Part shown: piece by piece, positions 1 through 7,516 of the stretch | Position numbering within the stretch: position 1 is the stretch's first letter | How the letters are laid out: every line of letters begins with the position of its first letter | Assembly (NCBI GenBank): GCA_002431545.1 | Contig: DJFY01000097.1 | Coordinates: 44,227 to 55,566, forward strand | Origin: Cellvibrionales bacterium UBA5860 | GTDB lineage: Bacteria > Pseudomonadota > Gammaproteobacteria > Pseudomonadales > Porticoccaceae | Length of the DNA stretch: 11,340 bases | Reading direction: 5' to 3' | The notes under the pieces: generated by a model | The model's input: only the letters and a program-made list of their open reading frames with translations | Database searches by the model: none | What the model was told of the DNA's origin: nothing | Translations under genes and position numbers: made by a program

Positions 1-659
1 ACGCAGCCGGCAGTTTTCGCAAGCTCTGTTTTGCGCTGTGTGCCACCGCGATCTGCCTGCTCACCGGCTGCGTCCGTTATATCGAAGTGCCGGCGCCGCC
101 AGTCGAACCTCTGGCCTGCGAAGCTCTTCCAGGACCAACCGAATGTATTCCTGCGCCCCTGCCAGAAAAGGCATGTGCGCCGGTCTGGCCAACCCCCGTT
201 TGCCCTGAGCCCAAGCCCTGCCCCGCTTGTCCGGCCCGGCTGGCCGGCAAGAAAGTGGTGTTCGGGGAATACGAATCCGCCGTCATTGACCCACCGGGTA
301 TCAAATACCGGGCGAGAATCGACACCGGAGCCGCGAGCACTTCGGTGCACGCCACGGATATCAAGGCATTTGAACGGGACGGTCAGGACTGGATCCGCTT
401 CACACTTGTCAACCCCGAAGGGGACAAATCCACTACTCTGGAACGCAAACGTATTCGCAAGGTCCGTATCAAGCAAGCCAACGACAGCATTGACCGCCGT
501 GTCACCGTTATGCTGGCGATTCACATCGGCGACATTAAAAGGACCATCGAGGTGACTCTCACCGATCGATCGGACATGGAGTATCCCGTCCTGATTGGTC
601 GAAACTTCCTGATCGATAAGGCCATTGTCGATGTCAGCTTGCGTAATGTCACCAAATAA
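1..659 (+). CDS. Retropepsin-like aspartic protease lipoprotein ('ATP-dependent zinc protease' family), 5' end missing
   Basis: The frame is open from the window edge (first full codon at base 3), so the true start lies upstream; 218 residues are visible. Visible residues 5-22 are a hydrophobic signal segment ending in the lipobox LTGC (bases 60-71), so Cys23 should be lipidated and the protein anchored in the envelope. Residues 24-78 form a Pro- and Cys-rich linker. From about residue 83 comes the PF05618 domain: the retropepsin signature RIDTGAASTSVHA with Asp107 (bases 321-323) as the likely catalytic aspartate, and a C-terminal YPVLIGRNFL segment at 194-203. The family was named a zinc protease, but no zinc-protease motif is visible; the DTGA motif fits an aspartic protease working as a dimer. 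A GTG at base 87 could pass for a start but would discard the signal peptide and lipobox. It is followed after 12 bases by the 7TM transglutaminase gene. Family call is firm; substrate unknown. Confidence 0.9.
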   Translation, partial: AAGSFRKLCFALCATAICLLTGCVRYIEVPAPPVEPLACEALPGPTECIPAPLPEKACAPVWPTPVCPEPKPCPACPARLAGKKVVFGEYESAVIDPPGIKYRARIDTGAASTSVHATDIKAFERDGQDWIRFTLVNPEGDKSTTLERKRIRKVRIKQANDSIDRRVTVMLAIHIGDIKRTIEVTLTDRSDMEYPVLIGRNFLIDKAIVDVSLRNVTK

Positions 660-671
660 ACGGCCTCTTTT

Positions 672-2198
672 ATGACTTCGCGTAGTCAGATAAAACTGTT
701 GTCGGCCGTGCTGATTAGCGTTGGCGTCGGTCTTACCCTATACAAGTTTTTCTTTTTGCACTTCCCCTTGATGCCAGGCAGTGTGCGCACAGTCTGGAGT
801 GTCGAAGCAAAAATAACTTTTGACGCAGAGGGTGGCGCCATTGAGGCCAACCTGGCTCTGCCGGGCGATCAGCACAGTTTCGAGATTCTCGATGAAACTT
901 TCGCATCGTCAGGCTACGACTTCAGCATTGAATCCAACAATAACCAGCGCCGGGCTATTTGGAAGAGCGAGACCCAGGATGGCGAACAAAACCTCTACTA
1001 CAATTTGCAAATCACGAATAATGAGCACGCTGCCATTCCCGCTGACATAACGGCTCCGTCGCGTCCGACTACCGCAGCGGCCTGGTTACCAGCAGAACGG
1101 GAAGCTGCCCTGGGTATCATCGAGACCGCCAAAGCACGTAGCGGCCCTGATCGGCCAATCATCCAAGAATTACTCGCCATGATTGGCGCCGAAACCCCCT
1201 CCGAGGATGTGCACCTGTTGCTGTCCTCCGCAGACAGCCCAAGTAAAGCAGCATTGGCCATCCATCTGTTGGCCGAACTCGGCATCTATGCCCATTTGAT
1301 ACGCGGCGTCAAGCTCGAGAACCGGGCACACAATAACCCTCCCATTGAATTGGTCGAGATCTATGAGTCCGGCAACTGGATTACCTACGACCCGCGAACC
1401 GGTGAAAAAGGTCTGCCCGAGTCATTTTTTATCTGGCAGCGAGGCGGCCCCTCACTGCTCGATCTCACCGGCGGTAGCAAATCAAAAATTCGGTTTTCTT
1501 CTCTGTCAAACGTAATCCCGGCGAAAAACGTCGCTCTGAAACTGGCCAGGGAAGAAACGGTTGCATTGGTCGATTTCAATATCTATAGCCTGCCGGTAGA
1601 AAAGCAGACTGTCTTTAAATCGCTGTTACTGGTACCTATCGGAGCACTGGTCGTCGTCATGTTCCGCATTCTTGTCGGTGTCCGCACGTCCGGCACTTTT
1701 ATGCCGGTATTGATAGCTTTGGCATTTATCCAGACCACTTTGCTAACCGGTATCGGCATCCTGCTGGTGCTGGTGGCCAGCGGTCTCTGGGTACGGTCTT
1801 ATTTCAGCAAGATGGATCTGCACATGGTGTCACGCATCGGTGCGGTACTCATTATCGTTGTCGTGCTGATGGCTGGTTTCAGCGTGCTAAGTCATAAACT
1901 GGGCTGGGACGAAGCATTGAATATGACTTTTTTCCCAATGGTAATTTTGGCCTGGACCATAGAGCGTATGTCCATCACCTGGGAGGAAGAGGGCCCCCGG
2001 GAGGTCGCGATTCAGGGGGGCGGCAGCCTGCTGGTCGCTGTCTGCGCGTATTTCGCGATGACCAACAAGCTGGTGGAACACCTGACGTTTAACTTTCCGG
2101 AACTATTACTTGGCGTGCTCGGTCTCATTCTGCTGCTGGGTCAATACACAGGTTTTCGCTTGCTCGAACTACATCGATTTCGCCATATGGATACCTGA
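672..2198 (+). CDS. Inactive transglutaminase-domain protein with seven C-terminal transmembrane helices
   Basis: 508 residues. A first membrane segment lies at about 9-28, then a large extracytoplasmic domain (about 35-310), then a hydrophobic block with about seven helices (roughly 315-335, 342-355, 357-374, 386-405, 415-433, 449-464, 476-495). This matches the Transglut_i_TM plus 7TM_transglut architecture (PF14400/PF14402). In the transglutaminase-like part, the segment ending LLAELGIYAHLIRGV corresponds to the usual helix after the catalytic Cys, but the Cys position is about Ser189. The usual His-x-Trp-x-Glu is Ile225-x-Leu-x-Glu229, while the Asp of YDP (Asp240) remains. It is therefore expected to bind peptide without cleaving or cross-linking it. 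ATG at 672 has no clear Shine-Dalgarno and sits 12 bases after the previous stop, so coupled translation is likely. The ATP-grasp gene follows after 5 bases. Role inferred: membrane scaffold or transporter-like partner linking the outer lipoprotein to the cytoplasmic ligase. Confidence 0.93.
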   Translation: MTSRSQIKLLSAVLISVGVGLTLYKFFFLHFPLMPGSVRTVWSVEAKITFDAEGGAIEANLALPGDQHSFEILDETFASSGYDFSIESNNNQRRAIWKSETQDGEQNLYYNLQITNNEHAAIPADITAPSRPTTAAAWLPAEREAALGIIETAKARSGPDRPIIQELLAMIGAETPSEDVHLLLSSADSPSKAALAIHLLAELGIYAHLIRGVKLENRAHNNPPIELVEIYESGNWITYDPRTGEKGLPESFFIWQRGGPSLLDLTGGSKSKIRFSSLSNVIPAKNVALKLAREETVALVDFNIYSLPVEKQTVFKSLLLVPIGALVVVMFRILVGVRTSGTFMPVLIALAFIQTTLLTGIGILLVLVASGLWVRSYFSKMDLHMVSRIGAVLIIVVVLMAGFSVLSHKLGWDEALNMTFFPMVILAWTIERMSITWEEEGPREVAIQGGGSLLVAVCAYFAMTNKLVEHLTFNFPELLLGVLGLILLLGQYTGFRLLELHRFRHMDT

Positions 2199-2203
2199 CG
2201 CCA

Positions 2204-3163
2204 ATGTGGTGGGCGCGACGCAAACGACTGCGTGAAAACGGTATCGTTGGTATCAACGAGCGCAATATAGCGTTAATCAGCCGCTACAATGAACGCGCTA
2301 ATTTCCCCCTGGTCGATAACAAACTACTCACCAAACGAGCAGCGCAGGCGGGAAATATCGCAGTCCCCGAACTCCTCGGAGTCATCGATACCCCCTACCA
2401 ACTGCGGAGGTTACCAGAGCTACTTAGGCCCCTGCGGGAATTTGTCGTCAAGCCGACGAGGGGCAGTGGCGGTAAAGGCATTTTGGTGCTGAACAGGCAT
2501 GACGATGGACAGTTCGCCAAGCCTGGTGGCCAACTATTAACGATAGAGGATATCCGCCACTATATCTCAAATATCCTCAGCGGCGTTTATAGTCTGGGAG
2601 GCAGACCGGATGCTGCCTTTCTCGAGGCACTGGTAGCGAGCGACCCCATATTGCACCAGTACGCTTTTCAGGGATTGCCGGACATACGCGTGATTATCTT
2701 CCTCGGGTACCCCATCATGGCGATGATGCGCTGCCCTACCCGCTTGTCCGACGGCAAAGCCAATTTGCACCAGGGCGCTGTCGGGGTCGGGATCGACATC
2801 TCGACAGGCACGGCTCTGCGCGCGGTACAGAACAACAACGTTGTCATCAATCACCCGGACACGGGCGTGAATTTCTCCAACCTGATCATTCCGGACTGGA
2901 CCAATCTTCTGCATCTTGCCGCCAGCTGCCACGAACTTACCGGGCTGGGCTACCTGGGTTGCGACATCGTCGTAGATCGTGATCACGGCCCTTTGATACT
3001 AGAACTAAACGCCCGCCCCGGGCTCAGTATTCAGACTGCATCCGGTATGGGCCTGCGCAGTCGTGTGAACACCATACAACAGCTGGCCAACTGCGACTGG
3101 CCTATTGAAAAAAGAGTCGAATACGCCATGGAAAATTTTTCCGCGAGACCCGACGCCAACTGA
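2204..3163 (+). CDS. ATP-grasp alpha-L-glutamate ligase-related protein
   Basis: 319 residues, no signal peptide, so cytoplasmic. ATP-grasp motifs are in order: Lys83 in FVVKPTRGSGGKG (80-92) for nucleotide phosphate binding; the DIR at 160-162; the loop SDGKANLHQGAVGVGID (182-198) typical of the RimK-related group; GCDIVVD (252-258); and LILELNARPGL (264-274), where Glu267 and Asn269 should bind magnesium. This fits the 'alpha-L-glutamate ligase homolog' group (TIGR02291), which activates a carboxylate as an acyl phosphate and joins it to an amine. The acceptor and amino acid are not known from sequence. ATG at 2204 lies 5 bases after the stop of the transmembrane gene and lacks a good Shine-Dalgarno, which points to coupled translation. 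The fixed trio with the lipoprotein protease and the 7TM protein suggests the ligase makes or tags something the other two export, hold or cut. The exact ligase activity is inferred. Confidence 0.9.
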   Translation: MWWARRKRLRENGIVGINERNIALISRYNERANFPLVDNKLLTKRAAQAGNIAVPELLGVIDTPYQLRRLPELLRPLREFVVKPTRGSGGKGILVLNRHDDGQFAKPGGQLLTIEDIRHYISNILSGVYSLGGRPDAAFLEALVASDPILHQYAFQGLPDIRVIIFLGYPIMAMMRCPTRLSDGKANLHQGAVGVGIDISTGTALRAVQNNNVVINHPDTGVNFSNLIIPDWTNLLHLAASCHELTGLGYLGCDIVVDRDHGPLILELNARPGLSIQTASGMGLRSRVNTIQQLANCDWPIEKRVEYAMENFSARPDAN

Positions 3164-3170
3164 TCACGGC

Positions 3171-3192
3171 CTGGCGACATAATTGTCGCCGG
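3171..3192. terminator. Hairpin between convergent genes, possible bidirectional terminator
   Basis: A 7-bp perfect stem (GGCGACA / TGTCGCC) with a TAAT loop, extendable to 9 pairs with a T-G wobble and a C-G pair. It lies 7 bases after the ATP-grasp stop and about 20 bases beyond the end of tesA on the other strand. Neither side has a proper T run, so intrinsic termination is uncertain; it may protect the 3' ends of both messages. Confidence 0.4.
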
Positions 3193-3211
3193 CAAAACCA
3201 TTCCGCCACAA

Positions 3212-4021
3212 TCAATTGCCGATGCCGGCGAGATCGAGTCCCGGGCAGAGCTTGCCAAGGGGCTTGGCCAGCACCTGCAAGGCGTTGGCCAGGAGCGTCG
3301 GCTGCGCTGCCGCGGTGGGATGCAGGCCGTCCGCCTGCATCAGTGCATCATTCGTTGCGATACCTGAAAGAAAAAAATCCAGAAACGGCACCTGCTCCGC
3401 TGCGATGGCGCGCCGCATCGCCTGTTCAAACAACTTGCTGTAGGCCTCGCCATAGTTGGGTGGAATCAAAATACCCAACACCACAGGCTCAGCACCCGCG
3501 GCGCGGGTGGCGCGCACCATAGTAACCAGATTACGTTCCATCTGACCGGGCGAAAGCCCCCGCAATCCATCGTTCCCGCCCAGTTCGATGACCACTATGC
3601 GCGGTTGCCATCGGGCCAGCAGCCCAGGCAGACGCGTCACGCCCCCGGCTGTAGTCTCGCCGCTAAGCGAAGCATTTTGCACAGTGAATCCAGGGCAATC
3701 GACCTCCAGCGCCTTTTCCAGCAGGGCCACCCAACCCTTTGACTTGTCAATACCGTAGGCAGCGCTGATACTGTCTCCCAACACGAGAAGACCCGTCCCT
3801 TGCCGCGCCGCCGGTGCCACGCTGGCCGGGGCCTTGACCTGAATACGTTTACCGAGGCTGTTTGGCGGTGACTTCGCCTCGTGCAGTTCTGCCGTGGCGA
3901 CGTGAAAAAGTCCGCATCGCAGACAATCGGAACTCGAGAAAATATCTCGACTCTGAGCTATCGCCGGCACGAGCGCCACGAGTACGATAGAGGCAAAGGA
4001 GCGAAGTATCAGGGATTTCAC
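3212..4021 (-). CDS. tesA: TesA-type SGNH esterase (arylesterase / acyl-CoA thioesterase I / lysophospholipase L1)
   Basis: 269 residues. The four SGNH blocks are present: GDSISAAYG with nucleophile Ser84, SLSGETTAGG with Gly121, ELGGNDGLRG with Asn150, and DGLHP with Asp231 and His234. A Sec signal peptide spans residues 1-24 (ends AIAQS), so the enzyme is periplasmic and should hydrolyse fatty-acyl thioesters, lysophospholipids and aryl esters. The start is GTG at 4021, preceded by GGGAAG about 9 bases upstream; no ATG fits better. The family is usually about 200 residues; here about 50 extra residues (25-75) sit between signal peptide and catalytic domain and hold a CLRC motif (Cys33, Cys36). 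Divergent from ybbA with 21 bases between starts, the same layout as E. coli tesA/ybbA/ybbP. Identification is firm; the spacer is the odd part. Confidence 0.95.
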   Translation of the reverse strand: MKSLILRSFASIVLVALVPAIAQSRDIFSSSDCLRCGLFHVATAELHEAKSPPNSLGKRIQVKAPASVAPAARQGTGLLVLGDSISAAYGIDKSKGWVALLEKALEVDCPGFTVQNASLSGETTAGGVTRLPGLLARWQPRIVVIELGGNDGLRGLSPGQMERNLVTMVRATRAAGAEPVVLGILIPPNYGEAYSKLFEQAMRRAIAAEQVPFLDFFLSGIATNDALMQADGLHPTAAAQPTLLANALQVLAKPLGKLCPGLDLAGIGN

Positions 4022-4042
4022 AATCGACTGCTTCCCAAATAA

Positions 4043-4786
4043 ATGATGAATAAAGCAATACAGGTCGACACACCAGAACCAAGGATCGACCCAGCCACAC
4101 AGCTGCTCAGCGCCAGCAAGGTCAGTAAAACCGTACCCGGCCCGGAAGGCAACCTCTCACTGCTAAAAGCGGTCGACTTCGCTGTAGACGCCGGACAAAG
4201 CATCGCTATCACCGGCCCCTCCGGCAGCGGCAAATCGACGCTGCTGGGCATCCTCGCCGGCCTCGACACGCCGAGTAGCGGCACGGTGACCCTGGGATGC
4301 CAACCCTTCAGTGATCTCGACGAAGACGCGCGGGCGATCTTACGCGGCCGGTATTGTGCGTTCGTATTTCAGCACTTCCATCTGGTCAACGACCTGAACG
4401 CTTTGGAGAACGTTATGTTGCCACTCGAACTGCAGCACCGGAGCGATGCCAGGGCGGAGGCAAAATCATGGCTCGAACGAGTCGGTTTGCGTGACAGACT
4501 TCGGCATTTCCCTGCGACGCTGTCCGGTGGCGAACAACAACGGGTCGCTTTGGCGCGGGCTTTTGCCGTAACGCCAAAGCTGCTGTTCGCCGACGAACCG
4601 ACCGGCAGCCTAGACCACGCCAATAGCGAACGTATTATCGATCTGCTTTTTGAACTCAACCGGCAAGCGGACACAGCACTCGTGCTGGTGACTCACGATG
4701 AAGCACTTGCCGCCCGCTGCGACCGCCGCTTTCAACTGGAAGCCGGTCGTTTGCTGACCGAAGATCGCCGAGCCCTGCCCGATTAG
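4043..4786 (+). CDS. ybbA: YbbA-type ABC transporter ATP-binding protein
   Basis: 247 residues with the full ABC ATPase set: Walker A GPSGSGKST (58-66), Q-loop Gln110 in VFQHFHL, signature LSGGEQQRVALARA (160-173), Walker B LLFADEP (180-186), D-loop SLD (189-191) and the switch His218 in VTHDE. It belongs to the LolD/MacB/FtsE-like branch that energises FtsX-type permeases in the inner membrane. The partner is the next gene, 17 bases downstream. About 20 residues precede the usual start of the ABC fold (LLSASKVSKTV, near 21-31). Two adjacent ATG codons (4043 and 4046) could both start it; no clear Shine-Dalgarno precedes them. The promoter must overlap the tesA start region because the divergent gap is only 21 bases. 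Confidence 0.95.
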   Translation: MMNKAIQVDTPEPRIDPATQLLSASKVSKTVPGPEGNLSLLKAVDFAVDAGQSIAITGPSGSGKSTLLGILAGLDTPSSGTVTLGCQPFSDLDEDARAILRGRYCAFVFQHFHLVNDLNALENVMLPLELQHRSDARAEAKSWLERVGLRDRLRHFPATLSGGEQQRVALARAFAVTPKLLFADEPTGSLDHANSERIIDLLFELNRQADTALVLVTHDEALAARCDRRFQLEAGRLLTEDRRALPD

Positions 4787-4803
4787 GCGGAGCGAGTATC
4801 TCA

Positions 4804-7254
4804 ATGAAGTATCTTTATAGACACTGGCGCGACTCCGCGTTTCAACTGCTGGCTCTGGCGCTAGTGATCGCGGCTTTTACCCTGTCGACAATGGTGCTGC
4901 TCCGGGCCGAACTGGAGGAGCGCTTTGCCGTGCGAACCGCAGAAATGCTCGGTGGCGAGCTGGTATTGAGCGGTACTCAGGCCGCTGACACCGAACAGTT
5001 AGGCAAGCTCAATGCTCGAGGTAACATTCGAACCACCGCGCTCGTGGACTTTTCCACGGTGTTGGTCCACCAAGAAAATCTGTTGCTGGTCAGTGCCCGC
5101 GCCGTGGATCCAGCCTATCCCCTCTACGGCAACATCGAAACTGCGGCGCTGCGTTTTGCCGCAACAGAGGCCGCCGGCGGCGGGCCCGCCGCTGGCGAAC
5201 TCTGGGTCGCCGATCAGGTGCTGGACCGTCTGGGGATCGACATCGGGGATACCATTCAGGTGGGCAGCAAGGACCTGCGAATCAGCCAGGTCGTGCGCCA
5301 GCTGCCAGACCAAAGTGCCGGGTTCTACAGTATGAGCCCTCGCATCCTGTTTAATCGTGCGGACCTGGAAGCGACCAGAATACTAGGCCCCGGCACGCGC
5401 GTGCGCCACCGTCTAATGATCGCGGCGCCACCGGCGGTAGCACTCGAAATCGAAGAACAACTGGATGACACTCTGAGGCTCGATCAACGCCTGGAAAATG
5501 TCACCGACGCTGCCGTACGCAGCATGGGTCCCCTACGGCAACTCACGTTGTGGGCCAATCTGGGTGTTTTGCTGGTCAGCTTGCTATGCGGGGCCACCGT
5601 CTACCTGGCCACTGCGTTACGGGTGCGGCAACGCACTCGCCTGGCCGGCTTGTTGCGTAGTTTCGGTGCCACGCGACAACAAATCGTACGCCAACTGCTT
5701 GGCACCGAAGCCTTGTCGGTTATACCAATCACCCTGCTGGGCAATACGCTCGCACTGATCTTAGTCTCCCTGCTGCGCTTCTGGCTGGACTGGCAAAGTC
5801 CGCTGGCGGCTGCGCCCCGACACTGGATCATGATCGTTGTCGGTCCAATGGCCCTGTGGGCCGCTTTTGCCCTCCCCAAACTGTCCTCCCTGGTCAGCGT
5901 GCCCGCAGTCTCAATTTTGAATCAGAACGACGTCCGCCAGAACTCGACACCCCTCGAATTGCTGGCTGCCCTGGGCGCACCGGTACTGATTGCCGGGCTG
6001 TTAACTGATTCCTTGCGCGACCTCGGCATCCTGTTACTCATACTTGTTCTGCTTGCCGTGTGCATCCCACTGTTAGTATGGCCGCTGTTGCGCAGTCTCG
6101 AGGCAGTGGGCTCGCGCATGTCTTTAGCGCCGCGGCTGGCCCTGCGCCGCCTGGCTCGACGCCCGTCACTGTCGATTCCCCTAATGGCGTCCCTGATTGC
6201 CGCCATGGTTGTACTGACCCTCGCCGTGGGAATCGGCTACCGCCTGATCGAGGACTGGCGCATGCGTCTGCCGGAGCGTGCACCCAATCATTTTGTGCTT
6301 AACCTCTTCGACCAAGACCGCGAGATGTTCCAGGCGTGGTTGCACGAACACGGGGCCGAAGGGCAACCCCTGTATCCCATCGTTCGCGGTCGCCTGGCCG
6401 AGATCAATGGCCAGGTCGTTAACCGCGCAGTCACCAAGGAGAGAGAAAGACGCAACGAAGCGGTTAACCGCGACCTGGCGCTGACTGAAGCCGGCGACAT
6501 GCTGGCCAGTAACCGGATCGAAGAAGGCAGCTGGCATCCTCGACCGGGGACTGTCTCCGTCGAGCAAGAACTGGCGCAACGCCTGGGCATTGCACTGGGA
6601 GACCGACTGACTTTCACCACCAGCCGCAGCTCAATTGAGGCAACCGTGGCCAGCATTCGGGCCGTAGACTGGGATACCTTTGAACCCAACTTTTACTTCA
6701 TGTTTACCCCCGGTTCGCTGACCGACCAGGACATAACGTGGCTGACTGGCTTCTGGCTGCCCGAAGGCGACGGCCAACGGTTGGCGACTCTGATGCAAGC
6801 TCTGCCGCACATCACTCTGTTCGACGTCAACGCCCTGCTGCGCAAAGCGGAGGATATCGTCAGCCAGGCCAGCAGTGCAGCGGCGCTGTTGGCCGCTTTA
6901 CTCATGCTGGCTTCGCTGCTCGTGCTCGCCGCCGGTCTTGCCAGCGGGCAGGAACAACGGGGCAGGGACAATGCTTTACTACGCACGCTCGGCGGCAGCA
7001 GACACCTGATTCGTCGAGTGGTGTGGCTAGAGTTCCTGACGCTTTGCACCAGCGCCGCCGTCAGCTCTCTGGCCATCGTCGCTGCAGTTCTGTTTCCGCT
7101 GTCGGCCCGGCTGTTTGAAGAAACGCCGCATTTTGCCAGCTGGCAAGTGCTACCTTTACCGCTGGCGATGGCGATCGCGCTGTATGCTGTTTGGCGCAGT
7201 CGAGGTGCCATGCGAAAATCGCCGTTAATGTTGTTACGCGAAGGTGCGGCATGA
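4804..7254 (+). CDS. ybbP: YbbP-type FtsX-family ABC transporter permease
   Basis: 816 residues, close to E. coli YbbP in length. Membrane segments are visible at about 12-33, 249-271, 301-326, 339-357, 388-428 (two), 456-476, 690-712, 742-766 and 781-797. Large extracytoplasmic parts lie at about 35-245 and 480-685. The two FtsX units (about 250-370 and 690-810) each include the helix-loop RSFGATRQQI or RTLGGSRHLI, which in this family contacts the ATPase. With YbbA it should form a type VII-like ABC complex that does mechanical work on the envelope rather than simple import; substrate unknown, though neighbouring tesA hints at lipids or acyl compounds. GGAG at 4789-4792 precedes the ATG by 11 bases. 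It is the last gene of the + strand pair. Confidence 0.93.
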   Translation: MKYLYRHWRDSAFQLLALALVIAAFTLSTMVLLRAELEERFAVRTAEMLGGELVLSGTQAADTEQLGKLNARGNIRTTALVDFSTVLVHQENLLLVSARAVDPAYPLYGNIETAALRFAATEAAGGGPAAGELWVADQVLDRLGIDIGDTIQVGSKDLRISQVVRQLPDQSAGFYSMSPRILFNRADLEATRILGPGTRVRHRLMIAAPPAVALEIEEQLDDTLRLDQRLENVTDAAVRSMGPLRQLTLWANLGVLLVSLLCGATVYLATALRVRQRTRLAGLLRSFGATRQQIVRQLLGTEALSVIPITLLGNTLALILVSLLRFWLDWQSPLAAAPRHWIMIVVGPMALWAAFALPKLSSLVSVPAVSILNQNDVRQNSTPLELLAALGAPVLIAGLLTDSLRDLGILLLILVLLAVCIPLLVWPLLRSLEAVGSRMSLAPRLALRRLARRPSLSIPLMASLIAAMVVLTLAVGIGYRLIEDWRMRLPERAPNHFVLNLFDQDREMFQAWLHEHGAEGQPLYPIVRGRLAEINGQVVNRAVTKERERRNEAVNRDLALTEAGDMLASNRIEEGSWHPRPGTVSVEQELAQRLGIALGDRLTFTTSRSSIEATVASIRAVDWDTFEPNFYFMFTPGSLTDQDITWLTGFWLPEGDGQRLATLMQALPHITLFDVNALLRKAEDIVSQASSAAALLAALLMLASLLVLAAGLASGQEQRGRDNALLRTLGGSRHLIRRVVWLEFLTLCTSAAVSSLAIVAAVLFPLSARLFEETPHFASWQVLPLPLAMAIALYAVWRSRGAMRKSPLMLLREGAA

Positions 7255-7500
7255 CCAAGCCACGAAGTGGTCCGACGGCGAGAAATTATTAATCTAAGTC
7301 AAGACACAAAATGGCAGACCCGACGAACGAAACCAAACCCAGCAAACAGGGGAAAGGACTCGATGCCGTCGTATTCGCCACCGGCTTTCCCGTCGATGTA
7401 GAAATGTGTCCGGAAGTCGCCGCTAAGGGTGACGATAGGTTTGCCTTGAGCTGATAACCACTCGACAAAGAAACGATAAACACTGTTAAGCATTCTGATC
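7255..7500. other. Gap between ybbP and the serine hydrolase gene, with unassigned short reading frames
   Basis: About 250 bases with no recognisable gene. On the - strand a 64-codon frame (7493 to 7299) reads like ordinary protein in part (KPIVTLSGDFRTHFYIDGK) but has no Shine-Dalgarno before its ATG and matches no family I can name. On the + strand a 50-codon frame from ATG 7310 contains LDAVVFATGF, which resembles the ATG-F motif of flavin monooxygenases, without other support. A weak 4-bp hairpin (CCAC-GAA-GTGG, 7260-7270) lies just after the ybbP stop. Either short frame could be a gene remnant or chance. Confidence 0.35.
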
Positions 7501-7516
7501 AGGGAGAAGTACCATT
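7501..7516 (+). promoter_or_regulatory. Shine-Dalgarno sequence with an apparent ATT start codon
   Basis: AGGGAGAAG (7501-7509) ends 4 bases before ATT at 7514-7516; the core GGGAG is 7 bases from it, an ideal spacing. The frame from this ATT runs without a stop into the serine hydrolase. The first downstream ATG (7571) has no Shine-Dalgarno (the preceding bases are ACACGACGCC). In-frame TGA at 7496-7498 closes the frame upstream, and there is no ATG, GTG or TTG between it and 7571. Confidence 0.6.

Noticed and set aside
87..659. GTG at 87 as start of the protease gene
   Set aside because: The frame stays open to the window edge and encodes a signal peptide with a lipobox (LTGC) just upstream, so the gene starts outside the window.
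2567..2986. 139-codon antisense frame inside the ATP-grasp gene
   Set aside because: It lies across conserved ATP-grasp motifs on the opposite strand and has no protein features of its own.
6181..7211. Long antisense reading frames inside ybbP
   Set aside because: They are by-products of GC-rich codons in a clear membrane-protein gene; none shows domain motifs or a start signal.
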